Numbered from the stretch's first letter, positions 23,887 to 37,110 are shown. The stretch is DNA of 64,000 nucleotides from Haberlea rhodopensis (GCA_907163345.1 CAJQUN010000938.1:62001-126000), one strand, 5' to 3'. Notes: a model not told the origin generated them from the sequence alone. A program made the numbers and translations.

Positions 23887-25599
23887 AACACGTCGGTCAA
23901 ATATGTCGGTCTGCCAAAGAGTTCGGAAGAACAGGCGAGGTCTTTTGAAAGACAATTAGTATGTAATGGAGTCAGGTCGGCTCATCAGGTGGTGGCTTCT
24001 TAAGTTCTTATTATAGCTGCAAAGGGGCTTCTTTAATAGTGACTTAAAAAATTCCCCAGCTTTAAGCCCTTGTGTGAAGGCATTAATAAGGACATCTATT
24101 ATTGAAGCGTGAACGTCTAAGGCCGCCCCATTGAAGCGCTGTACGAACTCTCTCAAGGATTCCTGTTTATTCTGTTTGGTAATGAACAAACTCAGAGAAG
24201 TTTTTGATACCTTTTGCTGCTGGCGAATTTGTTTAGAAAGGTTGAACTGAATTCCTCGAAGCTACGAATAGTGCCTGGTTTAAGCAAATTAAACCACTGT
24301 TGTGCCGATCTTACAAGAGTGGTAAGGAAAACAAGGCATTTGATCCCATCAGAATGCCTATGCGGTAAAGTAGCATTCTCAAATCTTCCGAGGTGTTCCT
24401 CCGGGTCTGTGCTTCCGTCATATTCTCCCACCGCCCACCGCAGGTTGTCTGAAATTTGGTGGGTTGTGAAAATGGGCTTTCTCTCCTAGCCATTGGAGGT
24501 CGGCCACCTAGATGTTGACCCAATCGCCTTCTCTCCCCATACAACTTCCATTGGATCTAACAGTAGAGGCTCCACTTGCGCGCTTGCATCAGCACCTGCA
24601 ACTCTATTAGGTTCAGGGGTCGGCTCTGGTTGAACAGGCGGTGGTGCCTGATTGGGTTGCAAAAGTGGTGGAACCTGGTTAGACTCCGGAGGAGGCGGAC
24701 CCTGGTGTTGGAAGAAAGTATCCTGCATGGCTCGATTGATGAACTATGCTAGTTGATCTATGGTCAGATCTCCCACGTTCCTGATAGGAGGGGGTGGTTG
24801 ATTTTCATGCTGTGGAGGTATATAATGATTTTCATTGTCAGGACTTCCTCTTCCACCAAGGTTTCTCCTTACACCACGTCCACGTCTTCCAGCCATATCA
24901 ACGTCTTGAACTCAATTTCCCACAAGCGGCGCCAATTGATATCACCAAAAAGTGTGATTACCTTCTGATATCAATAAGAGGTAAGGCAATACCTCCCTGT
25001 TCTTCAATGCAAATAGTATCAGCGTCGATATTGCTTAGGATCTTCACCTTAGGGACCTGGAATCACGAAATAAACGTGAGAAGGGGGCCGGAAGTTTTCC
25101 GATATGTCCCCTCTGGCGCTCAAGTCAGGCGAGATGATACGAGAAAATATATACTTGTAGAGTAAGTGAAAAAGTTATGAATGACCAAACATGTAGATTG
25201 AACCTGGTATTTATAGGCGGAGAACGAAGAGTTACCATGTATCAATGATTCCTTCCATATTTATCCAAATCTTCTCAGGATATGATAAGATCTTGTAAAT
25301 ACAATCAAATCCCAGATATTGCCCCGCAGATCTCGCACTTGCCTAGTTTTTAGGAGATACAGTTTCTTGTGTCCACGAACTAAGCAGGGGATGAGAAGTG
25401 CTCGGTCAATGAGCTCGGGTCCCAAAAGAGGTCGCTAGGATGTTTGCCTTAGGGTAAACAGGTAGGGCAAAACACGTCGGTCAAACAGGTCGGTCTGCCA
25501 AAGAGTTCGGAAGAACAGGCGAGGTATTTTGAAAGACAAGTAGTATGTAATGGAGCCATGTCGGCTCATCAGGTGGTGACTTCTTATTAAGGGGTATCA
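23887..25599 (-). mobile_element. Second copy of the deleted gypsy element, lacking its left end
   Basis: Duplicated with the unit: partial LTR 23887-24000, gag remnants 24728-23956 (PEEHLGRFENATLPHRH, with an extra 57 bp absent from the left copy), complete LTR 24937-25599, then GGGGC. The gag-LTR deletion joint is the same as in the left copy, so the deletion came before the duplication. Confidence 0.82.
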
Positions 25600-26297
25600 G
25601 GGGCAATTAGTAGGGATTGTTATGATTTTTGTAATATATTATGCGCTGTTGAATTTTGATCGATGGGGTATGTATGTAACCGGGATTGCAATTGGAATGT
25701 GTACACTTGGTATGTGCTGGCCTGGACTGCCACTTTACATTGTATAAACTAGTTGCAGTTGCATTTGCATTTGCATTTGCATTTGCAAGATCTTGAATCA
25801 CTGAGTTGCTCAAATTACGTAGACTTTAAGGTTTAGGATTTATACAATTACAAGGTCATTCAAACGAACAAAGACAATTCTGTAAATGCCAATTGAAAAC
25901 AACTTAAGTAAAATTTTGTTTAGATGGCCACCGAACACCATAAAAAGATCAATTAATTAAATGCTTATTTGACCTCCCTCATAAGATTTGTGTACTTATA
26001 CCTTTTGAACTTTTATGACATGGTATTTATCGTGCATCTCTTTTCTAGCAGCCTCTACTAGCAAATAGCAAAAAAATAAAATAAAATAAAATAAATTCAA
26101 TCCAAGCTGCAGTTGAAGTGCTCCATTCTCTTAATTTCTTGAATTCTGGGACTGGCTGGTTAAGCAATATCTGGATTAACTCAAACAATGTATGTTATTT
26201 GTTTTTGTTGATAAGATTTTATTTCTTCCATTTTTTAGGTTCAATCGTTCACTGTTCGCAAATTTTTTTCTATGATCTTGTTAATACTCGAAAGTAG

Positions 26298-27956
26298 GTT
26301 ATCAGCTAATGTGGACACTTCAGAAGAGAAGACGCTGGCAATGATAAAACCAGATGGAGTTTCTGGTAACTATACTGATGTCATTAAGAAAACCATTTTA
26401 GACTCTGGCTTCAACATCACCCAGGAGATCCTGCTTCAGCTGAATGAGATATGGTAAAGCGTTTTTATGAGGAGCATGCTGCAAAGAGCTTTTTCTTAAG
26501 CCTTGTAGAATACATGACAAGGTATCTTTTCTCTATCTTATATCTATCGTTTTATTTGAGTACGTTCTTAGAAATTCTAGATTAATGAATAATGAGCAAT
26601 TAATGCTGGTGGGTCAGATTAGGTGGCGTTGAATTTGGGTATTAACATATTATTCATAAGAGTATTAATGCATAAATTTCTGGTTGATTACAATACCTGC
26701 TAAATTTATTAGGATTTTTTTCTCTTCCTCTGAGCATCAATGTATGTGTGAGTTACTAATCCCTAGCCTTTAACCAGTGGCCCTGTGCTGATAATGGTTT
26801 TAGAAAAGACAAATGCTGTAGCTGACTGGCGTTCTATGATTGGACCTACAGATGCAAACAAAGCTAAGGTGACTCATCCAAAAAGGTGAATTTATGTGGT
26901 TTTGTTATCTCTTTCCTTTTTGTTATCATGATGAACAACTACGAAATTATGAATACTTGACATTGCTCCTGCTTTTAGCTTTACATAATCTGTTACTCAG
27001 TGCCTAGCCTTTTCATTCCCAGTGTTAGAGCCTTTTGCGGGCATGATTCACAAAGAAATTGTGTTCATGGTTCAGATTCACCTAAATCTGCTGCCAGGGA
27101 GATATCCTTTTTCTTTGAAAGATCATCTCCAGGTTAAATTTCAATCTCTATCTAAATTAACCCAATCTGCACAAACTTATACCTTTATCTTGTTACAAGT
27201 GACTTGATACGCACTTGTATATATGTTTTCCTGGTCATTGATGTATTTTAATCTTGCGCGACTTTCCTGGATGGATCTCATACTTTTGAGCAATCTATAC
27301 ACATCCACTGAGACATCAATGTTGGATAATGATGCTACCATGAAGTATTTACTTATGGGTGGGGAAAGCCTTTTCTATTATGGTTCATGGTTACCTTGGC
27401 TACACGCTGCTTCCATGGAAGGTTGTTTGGCTAATCTAGATCGTTTCTTTTTTATCCAGTAGGTGACATTACACTTCTAACAGATCTCCTGTTAACATCT
27501 AGGATTCTATCCTTTTTGAGTAAGCGGCAATTTGTTAATCTGTTAAATGACGATAAATAACATTAGTTGAAGCTTCATGTTTTTGTCTCTCTATTTGGTA
27601 TCACGATTTCAGTGTGACTTTGATGTCACTACATTGAAAAGATTCTAATGTAGGTTTTTGTCCATGTAAACTTCGTGGATGCTCAACGTTTATTTTCCCT
27701 TTTAAATTGTGAAACCAAAGTGTTTCTTCACCATCTTTCTGCAATTATGATTAATGCGAAATTGACTTGACATTATGTATGTATAGATCCTGAAGTATCC
27801 TTTTGGATGCTGTTTGGAATTCAACTAATTTTTGTGAACTCAAAAAGACTCCAATTTGACTGTCAATATTAGAAGTCGTTTTTCCTCTGTCTTAATCAAC
27901 TCAACATCTGTTTGGACTTGGTTGCAGGATATGTTACAAAGCATGATGAATTGTGA
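26298..27956 (+). pseudogene. Duplicated NDP kinase without exon 1, frameshifted
   Basis: Exons 2-5 are all present with splice sites: 26298-26521, 26778-26885, 27023-27132 and 27928-27956, the last still ending in HDEL. Exon 2 is 224 nt instead of 225: one G is lost after LLQLNE, giving ...LNEIW and a stop at 26455-26457. The signal-peptide exon and promoter of the parent gene were not duplicated. The catalytic NCVHGSDS block in exon 4 is unchanged. It would give no active kinase in its own frame. Very high similarity to the left copy indicates a recent event. Confidence 0.9.
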
Positions 27957-28964
27957 ATATGTAAGTGCTCGTTAGAAAATCAAGCTCAAAGTTCTTACCC
28001 TGGTTGCCCCTTTTTATCATTTAAAATTAAAATTTTATGTATAATTTATTCCATTTTTTCGGATGAAGATGATCAACGCTGCTATGCTTGCTGGGTTTAT
28101 GTCGTCATTATTTAACCAATGTTGTCGCCGAGGCTCTAAGGTTCCCCGGTTATCACTGTGCGTGTTACCAAGTTTTTGTTGTTAATTAGTATTGAGCGAT
28201 GTTTTTGGCACATTATTATCTGTTGTATGCATTTTCATGTAACAGATGAAAATGAAATCATTCTTATTTTTTCTCTCTTAAAGTAATAGGATAAATAGCC
28301 CAAAGTTGAGTATAATAGTATTAGTTTTTTTGTATTATATTCATATTTTTATCAAGAGTCAAAATTTCTTCAAGATTCAATGAAACTGCGAACTATTCAA
28401 CGATTGATTCGAAAGAGCACAAATATAGTGGGAAAATTTCTTTGGAGCACATAAAGAAACTTTTATATTCAAAATATCCTTGTATTCTGGATTTATAATA
28501 AAATAATTTTACCATATCTTCATCTAAAAGGCTAACATATGAAGAATTATGTTTCTTATTGGCCAAATTGTTAGGTCAAACCTTGTGTCCAATAAAATTT
28601 TCTAATCAAAATCTAATGCTAAAAACCAGTTGACTTTCTCCTTGACTTCTCTGGTAGAAGAAACACCAAACACTTATACCATGATTAACGTTAATTGTTA
28701 AATCTGCATACATATATTAGGGTTCTCCAAGAACTCTAATTCCACTACAAGTCAATACCAAATCCCCTCACTATCTAAACTTACACCCTTTTCTCAATGT
28801 TCTTGAGTTACAGTTTTTGCAGATTTTTTGAAGTTCAAATTTTTCTTAGAATTTTTCTCATTCAGGGCAGTGGGCAAAGTCTGAGCTGCCAATGCAAGTT
28901 GTTCCATTGAAATTGGTTGGTTTTCCAGTTAATTTTTGGAGAATAGCGAAAAAGTTGAAATCTA

Positions 28965-30131
28965 CTTTTTTTTTTTAACAGGAAACAAAATATATATCAA
29001 CTACACAGTCGTCAACATGGCAAGTAAAGACCGATCGAAGAAAACAGCCGGAACACGCAGAGAAACCGAAACTTTACACTACATAAAGTAACAAAAGTCG
29101 AAAGCAGCTACTTAGAGAAATTGGTACAACCATGTGGAATGATAACATGAATCACAACAGAAGCACGAGAGAATGATCAGAAAGTGGCATAAACCATCAG
29201 AGCCAACTTCGGTCTCCTCAAACCACGAACTCTACAGTGAGGCCAAGCAAGCGAGTTCCTCAACAAATGAAGGGACAATTGTGGATGGCCGAAGAGCATA
29301 AACTGAGATAGAGACACCAGACGCACAAGTAATTGCATCCAAAATCCTTACAATAAGCCAAACCACTGGTTGCCCACGAAACCGCAAGGCACCCTAGTCA
29401 AAATCATATAGTTCTTGAACAATAAAAAAATATAAAATCCACCACTTCTGCAAAATAATACCACCGATAAGATCCCTAAGAGACACTTCAAGGCAACAGC
29501 ACACGCGAGAATTAGCGAGATATATAGTGGGTAAACATTACGCAATAACAGTAAGTAACAAAAAGGGGTAAATTATAGTATTAACATGTCGCACGCAAAA
29601 TAATGTCCGAGATATCCCCAAATCCCGGACATATCCACCAAGGAGCATCATTCCGAGCGTCAACAGAAAGAGGCATCCAGAGTCGTACAAGAGAACAGCC
29701 GAAACCTCCACCCACCGAACCTGCACGGTTTCAAGAAATCGCCGCAAAGAGTGGAGCACACGCAGTCAGAACCAGTCCCTCCAACAAAAGCAAAATAACC
29801 CAAATCAGCACAACGGGGAAAGAGTGAGGAGGTGCAGCTAAAAAAATAAGACGCCTCTTGCGGACTGAGCGTCCGCGGCTAACAAGGTCTCGGAATAAAC
29901 ATCCCATCAGCTCCGTCGCATAGCCCATGGACAGCAAGGAAGAACAATCACCACCTCAAGAGAGTAGAGCAAAGAGATCAAAAAGCCCCCAAACCAAACA
30001 CAAAAAGCGCAAGAGCACAAGAATCGGTAAGAAAAGAGCAGAGAAGATGGAACTCGCATGGATGAAGAAACCCTCATTGGCAGGGAAGGAAAACCCCCAG
30101 GGGGAGGAGAGATTATATTTCACTCTAGATA
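28965..30131 (-). mobile_element. Poly-A retroposon (LINE-like, internally deleted), 1.17 kb
   Basis: The direct repeat TTGAAATCTA lies at 28955-28964 and 30132-30141. On the minus strand the insert ends in a run of A's next to the left repeat, as after target-primed reverse transcription. No full-length reverse transcriptase is present; frames at 29937-29538 are open but not recognisable. Likely a deleted LINE or LINE-mobilised transcript. The left tandem unit contains only its first ~300 bp. Confidence 0.7.
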
Positions 30132-30141
30132 TTGAAATCTA

Positions 30142-31164
30142 GTTCTGAACATATCAATGTCTTGGGCAAGCCCGGAAGATATTTACCTCTCTACTTCTCT
30201 TCTCGGTTCCAGCTATCTTGATAGTAAATTACTGTCTTTTATTTATTTCTCGATTTTCCACTTTTACTGGTGGGAAACTACTGAGTTGTATATATGAGTC
30301 TTTTGGGTTCTTAATTTCATTTCTTGATGTATAAAGTATGCATATTCTCTTATTTTTTTACCCGTGAAAATTACATTCTCCCATTGATTTAATGTAAAAA
30401 TACATATTACTTTTTTATTCCCATTATAATTTGACATAAAAATACATATAAGAGAGTTAAATGTTATTTTTTAAACTAAAAGAACTTAAATAATAATTAT
30501 AAAAAAGGTCGTAATTTGCACAATAATTAGTTCAATTTATTTTAGAGAACTTACTTATTCTCTAGCTTATCTCAAAACACTATTTTTAAAAATAGTTATA
30601 TTTACTTAATATTATACAATATATTCTTTTATTATTTAAATATTCTAAAATACATTTTTTATACACTTCTCACATCCCAATTAATTACAATGCTTAATTA
30701 AATCACAATCGATTGAGAAAGCAGTTTCTTCCCAAAAGAAATTGCAGCAAAACATCGAGTCATCAACCAACAGAAATCAGGAGGATAAGCAAATAACGAT
30801 GCAAGAGAAGCAACCAAATCAGAGGATGAAGCACGAGCAGCAACCAAAACAGAAAACGAAGAACGTAGCCCAACAACTGACATAAATCTGACTCAAATCA
30901 GAAGATTTATGAATTTTCGTAGCATAAAATTCCACAAAATTGAGTGATGCAAATCAGAAAATTTACTGTTGCGACTTACCCAATATCCCATGAAGAACAA
31001 GACCAGATTAGAAGCAAATCAGAAGTTTTGCAAACCAGCAAATTCCACGCACAACACCGAAGAACCTGATGAAAAATCTCACGATTTGTAAACTAGAAAA
31101 ATGGCACAAAATCGAAGACTCACCACCAAAAATTGATTTGTAAACCACCAAGATCCCCATGAAG
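30142..31164. other. Intergenic
   Basis: AT-rich to 30690. 30700-31164 is A/C-rich with loosely repeated words (AATCAGAA, AAGAACAAG, GCAAACCA) resembling the tandem array that follows, so it may be a decayed part of it. Confidence 0.5.
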
Positions 31165-32668
31165 AACAAGCGCAAAACCTAAGGAAACCTCAGAAAGAAA
31201 ATCCACGATGTGCAAACCAACAGATTTGAACAAAATAAAAATTAGATAAAAAATGAAGTTAATCAATATTTGTGATAATCATTCAGAAAGTTGCGAGCTT
31301 TACATATCATCCACAGAAATCGACAATTTGCAAAAAAAAAAAAGCAAGTTAATCAATGCTTGTGATAATTAAAGTTCTACACAAGTTCTCAACTGAACTA
31401 ATAGAGCATAATAATAATTTTGAGGTGAGGCTAGTTAAATCTTATTTTTTAAAAAATTAACTTAACAAGCGCAAAACCTAAGGAAACCTCAGAAAGAAAA
31501 TCCACGATGTGCAAACCAACAGATTTGAACAAAATAAAAATTAGACAAAAAATGAAGTTAATCAATATTTGTGATAATCATTTAGAAAGTTGCGAGCTTT
31601 ACATATCATCCACAGAAATCGACAATTTGCAAAAAAAAAAAAAGCAAGTTAATCAATATTTGTGATAATTAAAAGTTCTATACAAGTTATCAACTGAACT
31701 AATAGAACATAATAATAATTTTGAGGTGATGCTAGTTAAATCTTATTTTTTAAAAAATTAACTTAACAAGCGCAAAACCTAAGGAAACCTCAGAAAGAAA
31801 ATCCACGATGTGCAAACCAACAGATTTGAACAAAATAAAAATTAGACAAAAAATGAAGTTAATCAATATTTGTGATAATCATTCAGAAAGTTGCGAGCTT
31901 TACATATCATCCACAGAAATCGACAATTTGCAAACAAAAAAAAAAGCAAGTTAATCAATATTTGTGATAATTAAAAGTTCTACACAAGTTATCAACTGAA
32001 CTAATAGAACATAATAATAATTTTGAGGTGATGCTAGTTAAATCTTATTTTTTAAAAAATTAACTTAACAAGCGCAAAACCTAAGGAAACCTCAGAAAGA
32101 AAATCCACGATGTGCAAACCAACAGATTTGAACAAAATAAAAATTAGACAAAAAATGAAGTTAATCAATATTTGTGATAATCATTCAGAAAGTTGCGAGC
32201 TTTACATATCATCCACAGAAATCGACATATGCAAACAAAAAAAAAAGCAAGTTAATCAATATTTGTGATAATTAAAAGTTCTACACAAGTTATCAACTGA
32301 ACTAATAGAACATAATAATAATTTTGAGGTGATGCTAGTTAAATCTTATTTTTTAAAAAATTAACTTAACAAGCGCAAAACCTAAGGAAACCTCAGAAAG
32401 AAAATCCACGATGTGCAAACCAACAGATTTGAACAAAATAAAAATTAGACAAAAAATGAAGTTAATCAATATTTGTGATAATCATTCAGAAAGTTGCGAG
32501 CTTTACATATCATCTACAGAAATCGACAATTTGCAAACAAAAAAAAGCAAGTTAATCAATATTTGTGATAATTAAAAGTTCTACACAAGTTATCAACTGA
32601 ACTAATAGAACATAATAATAATTTTGAGGTGATGCTAGTTAAATCTTATTTTTTAAAAAATTAACTTA
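31165..32668. repeat. Five tandem copies of a ~300-bp repeat
   Basis: Copies start at 31165, 31464, 31765, 32067 and 32368, each at AACAAGCGCAAAACCTAAGG, with periods of 299-302 bp. Differences are a few substitutions and changes in an A run. Each unit holds two AGTTAATCAATATTTGTGAT words. It ends about 250 bp before the start codon of the L7TM gene. Confidence 0.95.
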
Positions 32669-32919
32669 AAGTATACATATAAAAATTAACGTTATTTTTA
32701 AAAATTAATTTATGTTAAAGACCAAAATATATTATCTTAATCGACATAAGACTATTTATGAAAATCCCTCTTTGTTTTACGCACGAAAAATGGAAAAAAG
32801 GAAGAGTTAAAAACTTAAAATGGAGACACACCACACTTACTTCTATCACTGTATTCTAGCATAGTGATCTCACTCCTTCCATAATTTGCTTTCAGTAGAT
32901 CCACCTTAACTCAATTGCC

Positions 32920-35900
32920 ATGTTGCAATTCAGATGTTTAACTGCCATTCTACCCCTGGCAGTGGCGCTGATTCTCTCTGCGCTGCGGGTTGAGGCGTCG
33001 GTGCATGTTTACACGGGACAAAGATTCGTCGGCAAGGGCAACTCTTTCGTGGTTCATGGCGGAAGTGAGGGGATTTACTCCTCTGCCCATTACCTCAACG
33101 ACTCCTTACCTGGCGCCTCTTTCATTCGGTGAATGTTGATTTTTCTTGTGTTGAATTGTGTATCTTTTTATTCAATGTTGCATGCATAGGCGCAATTATG
33201 GAAAATTATTTGTTAAAAGTTGAAGCGTCCCTTCCCCCAACATCTAAATTGGCCTTGTCTTAAGTAAGGTGTTTCGTGATGGTTGAGTACTCGAATTTGA
33301 GCTTGAATTTGGTAAATCTGAGTCGTTTTATGAGATCTTTGACTAATTTTGACTTTCGATTTCCTTGTGTTTTCAGCATAGAATGAGATCGGGCGTACTA
33401 TTGTTTTTTTACTTTAGTTTTTCACTCTTTTTTGTTGCTGAATTTCACGGTGTTGGAGCATTTTAGAAAGGTTGTCATCATGGTTCGCTGTCGATGTGAC
33501 CGGAACGGAGGCCTCCGTTCCATTCCCGTTTTTGCAAAACCATGGTTGTCATTGTAACTTAGTTGTCCTTTCCCAGATCCTAGCTTCCTTTAAGCCAGGG
33601 CCTTCTAAGTTTTGGTTTCAACTGAAATAGATTAAGTTCCCCTATCCTAAGTTCTTGTTTTTATGTTATTGTTTAAAGCCTCAGGCAAAAAACTGTCTGA
33701 TCCTCCTTTTTCTTCAAAACCAGTTTCGAAAAGATAATATTTCGGAGGCCTTTGGACCTTTCTAATTTCAGTTCTGGATCAATTCATGCAATTGTATTTG
33801 AGGTAGACGATAGGGAAATGATAGGGGGGTCGGCCTACGGAGGTCAAAGAGCTGTGTGCTGTACAGCAGATCTTGCAAAACTTGGAGCCTGCACTGAGGG
33901 TGAAATCATTCATCGGCCCTCTATTGATAATCCAGGTTGGCCTCAGGTATTTGGCGCTTCATTTGATGTTGATATGTTAGAGGTTACACTGCAGCCAAGA
34001 TCTATTCACATCACGAAAACTGGAATGTATAACCTGTATTTTATACATTGTGATCCAAATCTTAAAGAAGTTTTTGTTGATGGGAAAAGTGTCTGGAAAA
34101 ATCCCAGCGGCTACCTACCTGGCAGAATGGCTCCCCTTAAGAGTTTCTACGGTTTCATGTCTCTTTCATTCGTGGTGCTCAGTATCTTCTGGTTTTTACA
34201 ATATGCAAGCTTCTGGAAAGAAGTTCTTCCATTGCAAAACTGTATTACTCTTGTGATAACATTGGGAATGCTTGAGATGGCATTATGGTATTTCGATTAT
34301 GTTGAGTTTAACAAAAATGGTGTTAGGCCTACCGGGATCACTGCCTGGGCTGTCACATTCGGGACCATGAAACGTACTGTATCACGATTGATCATCCTCA
34401 TTGTTTCTATGGGTTATGGTGTTGTTAGACCTACCTTAGGTGGTCTTACTTCTAAAGTTCTCTTGTTTGGAGGGACTTTCTTCATTGCATCAGAAGTACT
34501 TGAACTGACTGAAAATGTTGGCGCTGTGAGTGATTTCTCAGGAAATGCGAGACTATTTTTTATGCTTCCCGTGGCGATTTTGGATGCTTTCTTCATTCTT
34601 TGGATATTTACCTCCCTGTCTTCAACTTTGAATAAGCTTCAGGTACTTGGTTCTCTCTGTATGTTTTTTTGTTTCGTGAACTTACATATAACTGAAAACT
34701 CTTTTAATGCAGTATTTTTACTCTGAGAAATGGAGAACATGAATGATATGCTGTTAAGAAAGGCATATTTGCTCCTTGTATCCTGAGAAATTCAATAAAC
34801 ATAAATTTTTGAATCCTCGGCACATTTCGTAAAATTGTCATTTTTATATTTATATTGGCAATTTAGATGTTCTTAAATTTGAGTTTTTGCTCTTTTCCTC
34901 CTGCCGGGGCTCCGTCCAACCAGTAATATCCATATTCAAAGCATCATTCCTAGAAGCAATAGGATTGTCATTTATATAGGCTCCAGCGAATTTGCCTTCA
35001 ATTTTTCTCTTTTAATGTTGTAGGCCAGGAGGCTGACTGCCAAATTAGATATTTACCGGAAGTTCACAAATGCATTAGCAGTGGCTGTTATCGTTTCTGT
35101 TGGCTGGATTTGCTATGAGGTACCGTTCGTTGTATATTTTTATGCTCTAAACCATTTTCAAGATAAGTTTGATGAAAACAATTTATTTATTTATTTTTTC
35201 ATATGATTTCTGGTTTTACTTCCTGCGTTACATGTTATTACATGAGATACCGCCTTGGATACTGCAGCTTCATTTCAAGTCAAACGATATATATAATGAG
35301 CAGTGGCGGAATGCATGGATCATTTCTGCTTTCTGGCAGGTCTTATCTTTCTCTCTATTGTGCGTCATCTGCACTTTATGGGCACCATCTCAGAATTCGA
35401 TGAGGTAAACGCCTTGTTTTCACTGCTAATTTTGTCATCGGTGCTAAGCGCACTGTAAAGACCTTCATCCCTGGTAGACTACTTGTTCATAGATGTGGCC
35501 ATTCGTCAAAACCGCAGTTCATGGTCAAATTTTAACCGTTCCTTGTATCGTTTTCTAGCAACACCCTACATGTTAGTCCCTCGATTTGTTTGCGCTGAGG
35601 AATGGTTGTGGTTTGAGTGGAATGCATAAGGGATAATTGTTTCAAACTTATTTATCGACCTCTATTTAGGAAAGTTTTCGATTATAGATCAAACCTATAA
35701 ACTCGTTAACTTTTAAATATTTTTATAAGTATACTAAAGCTCATATGCAATCAAAGATCTTCGAGTTTGATTAGAATTTGCTAATTGCAAACTACAAATT
35801 ATCAAGTCCACTCAAAAAGTTCACTGGTTCACTTGTTTTGTTTGCAATACTAAATAGGATTTCACCTTTTGATCAAGCCTATGCTATGTTAGACATCAAT

Positions 35901-36102
35901 GATTTTTCTTTTCTTTTTGTGTTTATTCGATAGATATGCTTACTCTTCTGAGGATGCGGATGAAGAGTTTGACAAAGACGACGCTTTGACACTCATAAAA
36001 CCATCCCCTTTGCACTCAAAAGATGGAAGGAATCTTGAACTCTCATCCGCAGAAAGCATCAATGGTGTATCCAGTGGTGTTCTCGAAGAAAAGACCATGT
36101 AA
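32920..36102 (+). CDS. Lung seven-transmembrane receptor family (GOST) protein
   Basis: Five exons: 32920-33128, 33724-34642, 35024-35119, 35268-35404, 35934-36102. The introns are GT-AG and in phase; the product is 509 residues. A signal peptide (CLTAILPLAVALILSALRVE) is followed by a lumenal domain (residues ~28-205) with paired Cys and FIHCDPNLKEV. Then come seven membrane segments: SFYGFMSLSFVVLSIFWFLQ, the segment with LVITLGMLEMALWYFDY, RLIILIVSMGYGVVRP, KVLLFGGTFFIASEVL, LFFMLPVAILDAFFILWIF, ALAVAVIVSVGWICYE, and WIISAFWQVLSFSLLCVI. An acidic cytosolic tail follows (SSEDADEEFDKDD). Order and length fit plant L7TM proteins (At1g72480 type, from memory). Family role: Golgi/post-Golgi membrane proteins with a GOLD-like lumenal domain, linked to trafficking and possibly G-protein signalling. 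The gene is intact; tandem repeats lie in its upstream region. Confidence 0.93.
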
Positions 36103-36238
36103 ATGAAATGTAATATGTGCGACTCGATCCATCTACAATACCCAAGTCCGACGATTGTTCAACTTTGCAGAAGTTGTGTAAGGGGAAGAGTTGGTGATTT
36201 ATAGAATGCGAAAAATAGTTAGTATTTGGGTGTGCAAT

Positions 36239-37110
36239 GTTGGGATTAATAATTATAATTGTGTTTAATTGATAAAAACCCAATAATTATTATTAATTTT
36301 GATAATGAGAACAAAATTAAGGTAAGTTAATTATAAATAATCAATTAGGCTAAAGAAATCCCACATTGAAAAGTTGACACTTATGATTTGTTTATAATGA
36401 GATACAAATCAATAGAGTGTAGTTAAATAGAAAAGATGGGTGTCCTTCGTGCGTCGTCCGTCCGCTCGGCTCGCAGAGCGTGCCGCTGCCGCGAAGGCAG
36501 CCCTATCTTTTTACTACTCGAATTTCTGAAATGACTTTCATCTACCCGACTTTTCATATTCTGCTGAGTATTAAGTTTGAGACTTTTCACCTACCTGCAG
36601 AATTGATGTCAGATTTAAGTGTGAGTCTTAAATCCATATTAATCTGATGTTAAGTGTTGAGACTTTTCATCTACCCCACTAAACATTACACTTAATTTCT
36701 GAGACCTTTGGAGAGGTCTGCTGCTCAGTTATATAAGTTGCTCCAGCCCTTTGTTTTCATTAATCCGAAAATTGTTCACTCCTCATACATTCATACATTT
36801 GAGAGTACTACACACTACTGGTGTTCAAGTGAGTCCGCTTGGATTTCTGCTTCATTCCGAACAGAGGCGATTGGGTGTTGTACCTTTGAACTCTTTTGTC
36901 CAGGAGGCCAGAAGCTTGTAGGCGGACAAATTGAGTTATGGGCACATGACTTGATGTTGCATCATCCTGTTCCAGTTTTCAGTTGTGCAGATTTTGAACA
37001 ATGTTACTACTACTGTAAGTTTACAGTATATTTTATTTTCAATCATAATTATAATCTGATTATAATTCGATTATCAGATAACTTGTGGGAACAAAAGATT
37101 CAATAGGCAA
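36239..37110. mobile_element. Possible solo LTR
   Basis: Starts TGTTGGGATTAATAATTATA, contains the plant LTR-type promoter word ATCCCACATTGAAAAGTTG at 36357-36376 and a GC-rich leader near 36450. No coding sequence follows. I could not fix the right border or a target duplication. Confidence 0.35.

Larger units (their letters stand above)
23887..29269. repeat. Tandem duplication, right unit (5.38 kb)
   Basis: Repeats 17437-23886 in the same orientation: partial LTR, gag, full LTR, NDP-kinase exons 2-5, 3' flank and start of the retroposon. The (GCATTT)n tract near 25757 has about five units here but only two or three in the left unit (19250). Confidence 0.92.

Noticed and set aside
29538..29937. 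Membrane-protein genes suggested by hydrophobic frames on the minus strand
   Set aside because: They lie inside the poly-A retroposon and overlap in different frames with no family signature.
31165..32668. CRISPR-like array
   Set aside because: Repeats are contiguous ~300-bp units without spacers, in a plant nuclear context; ordinary minisatellite-scale tandem repeat.
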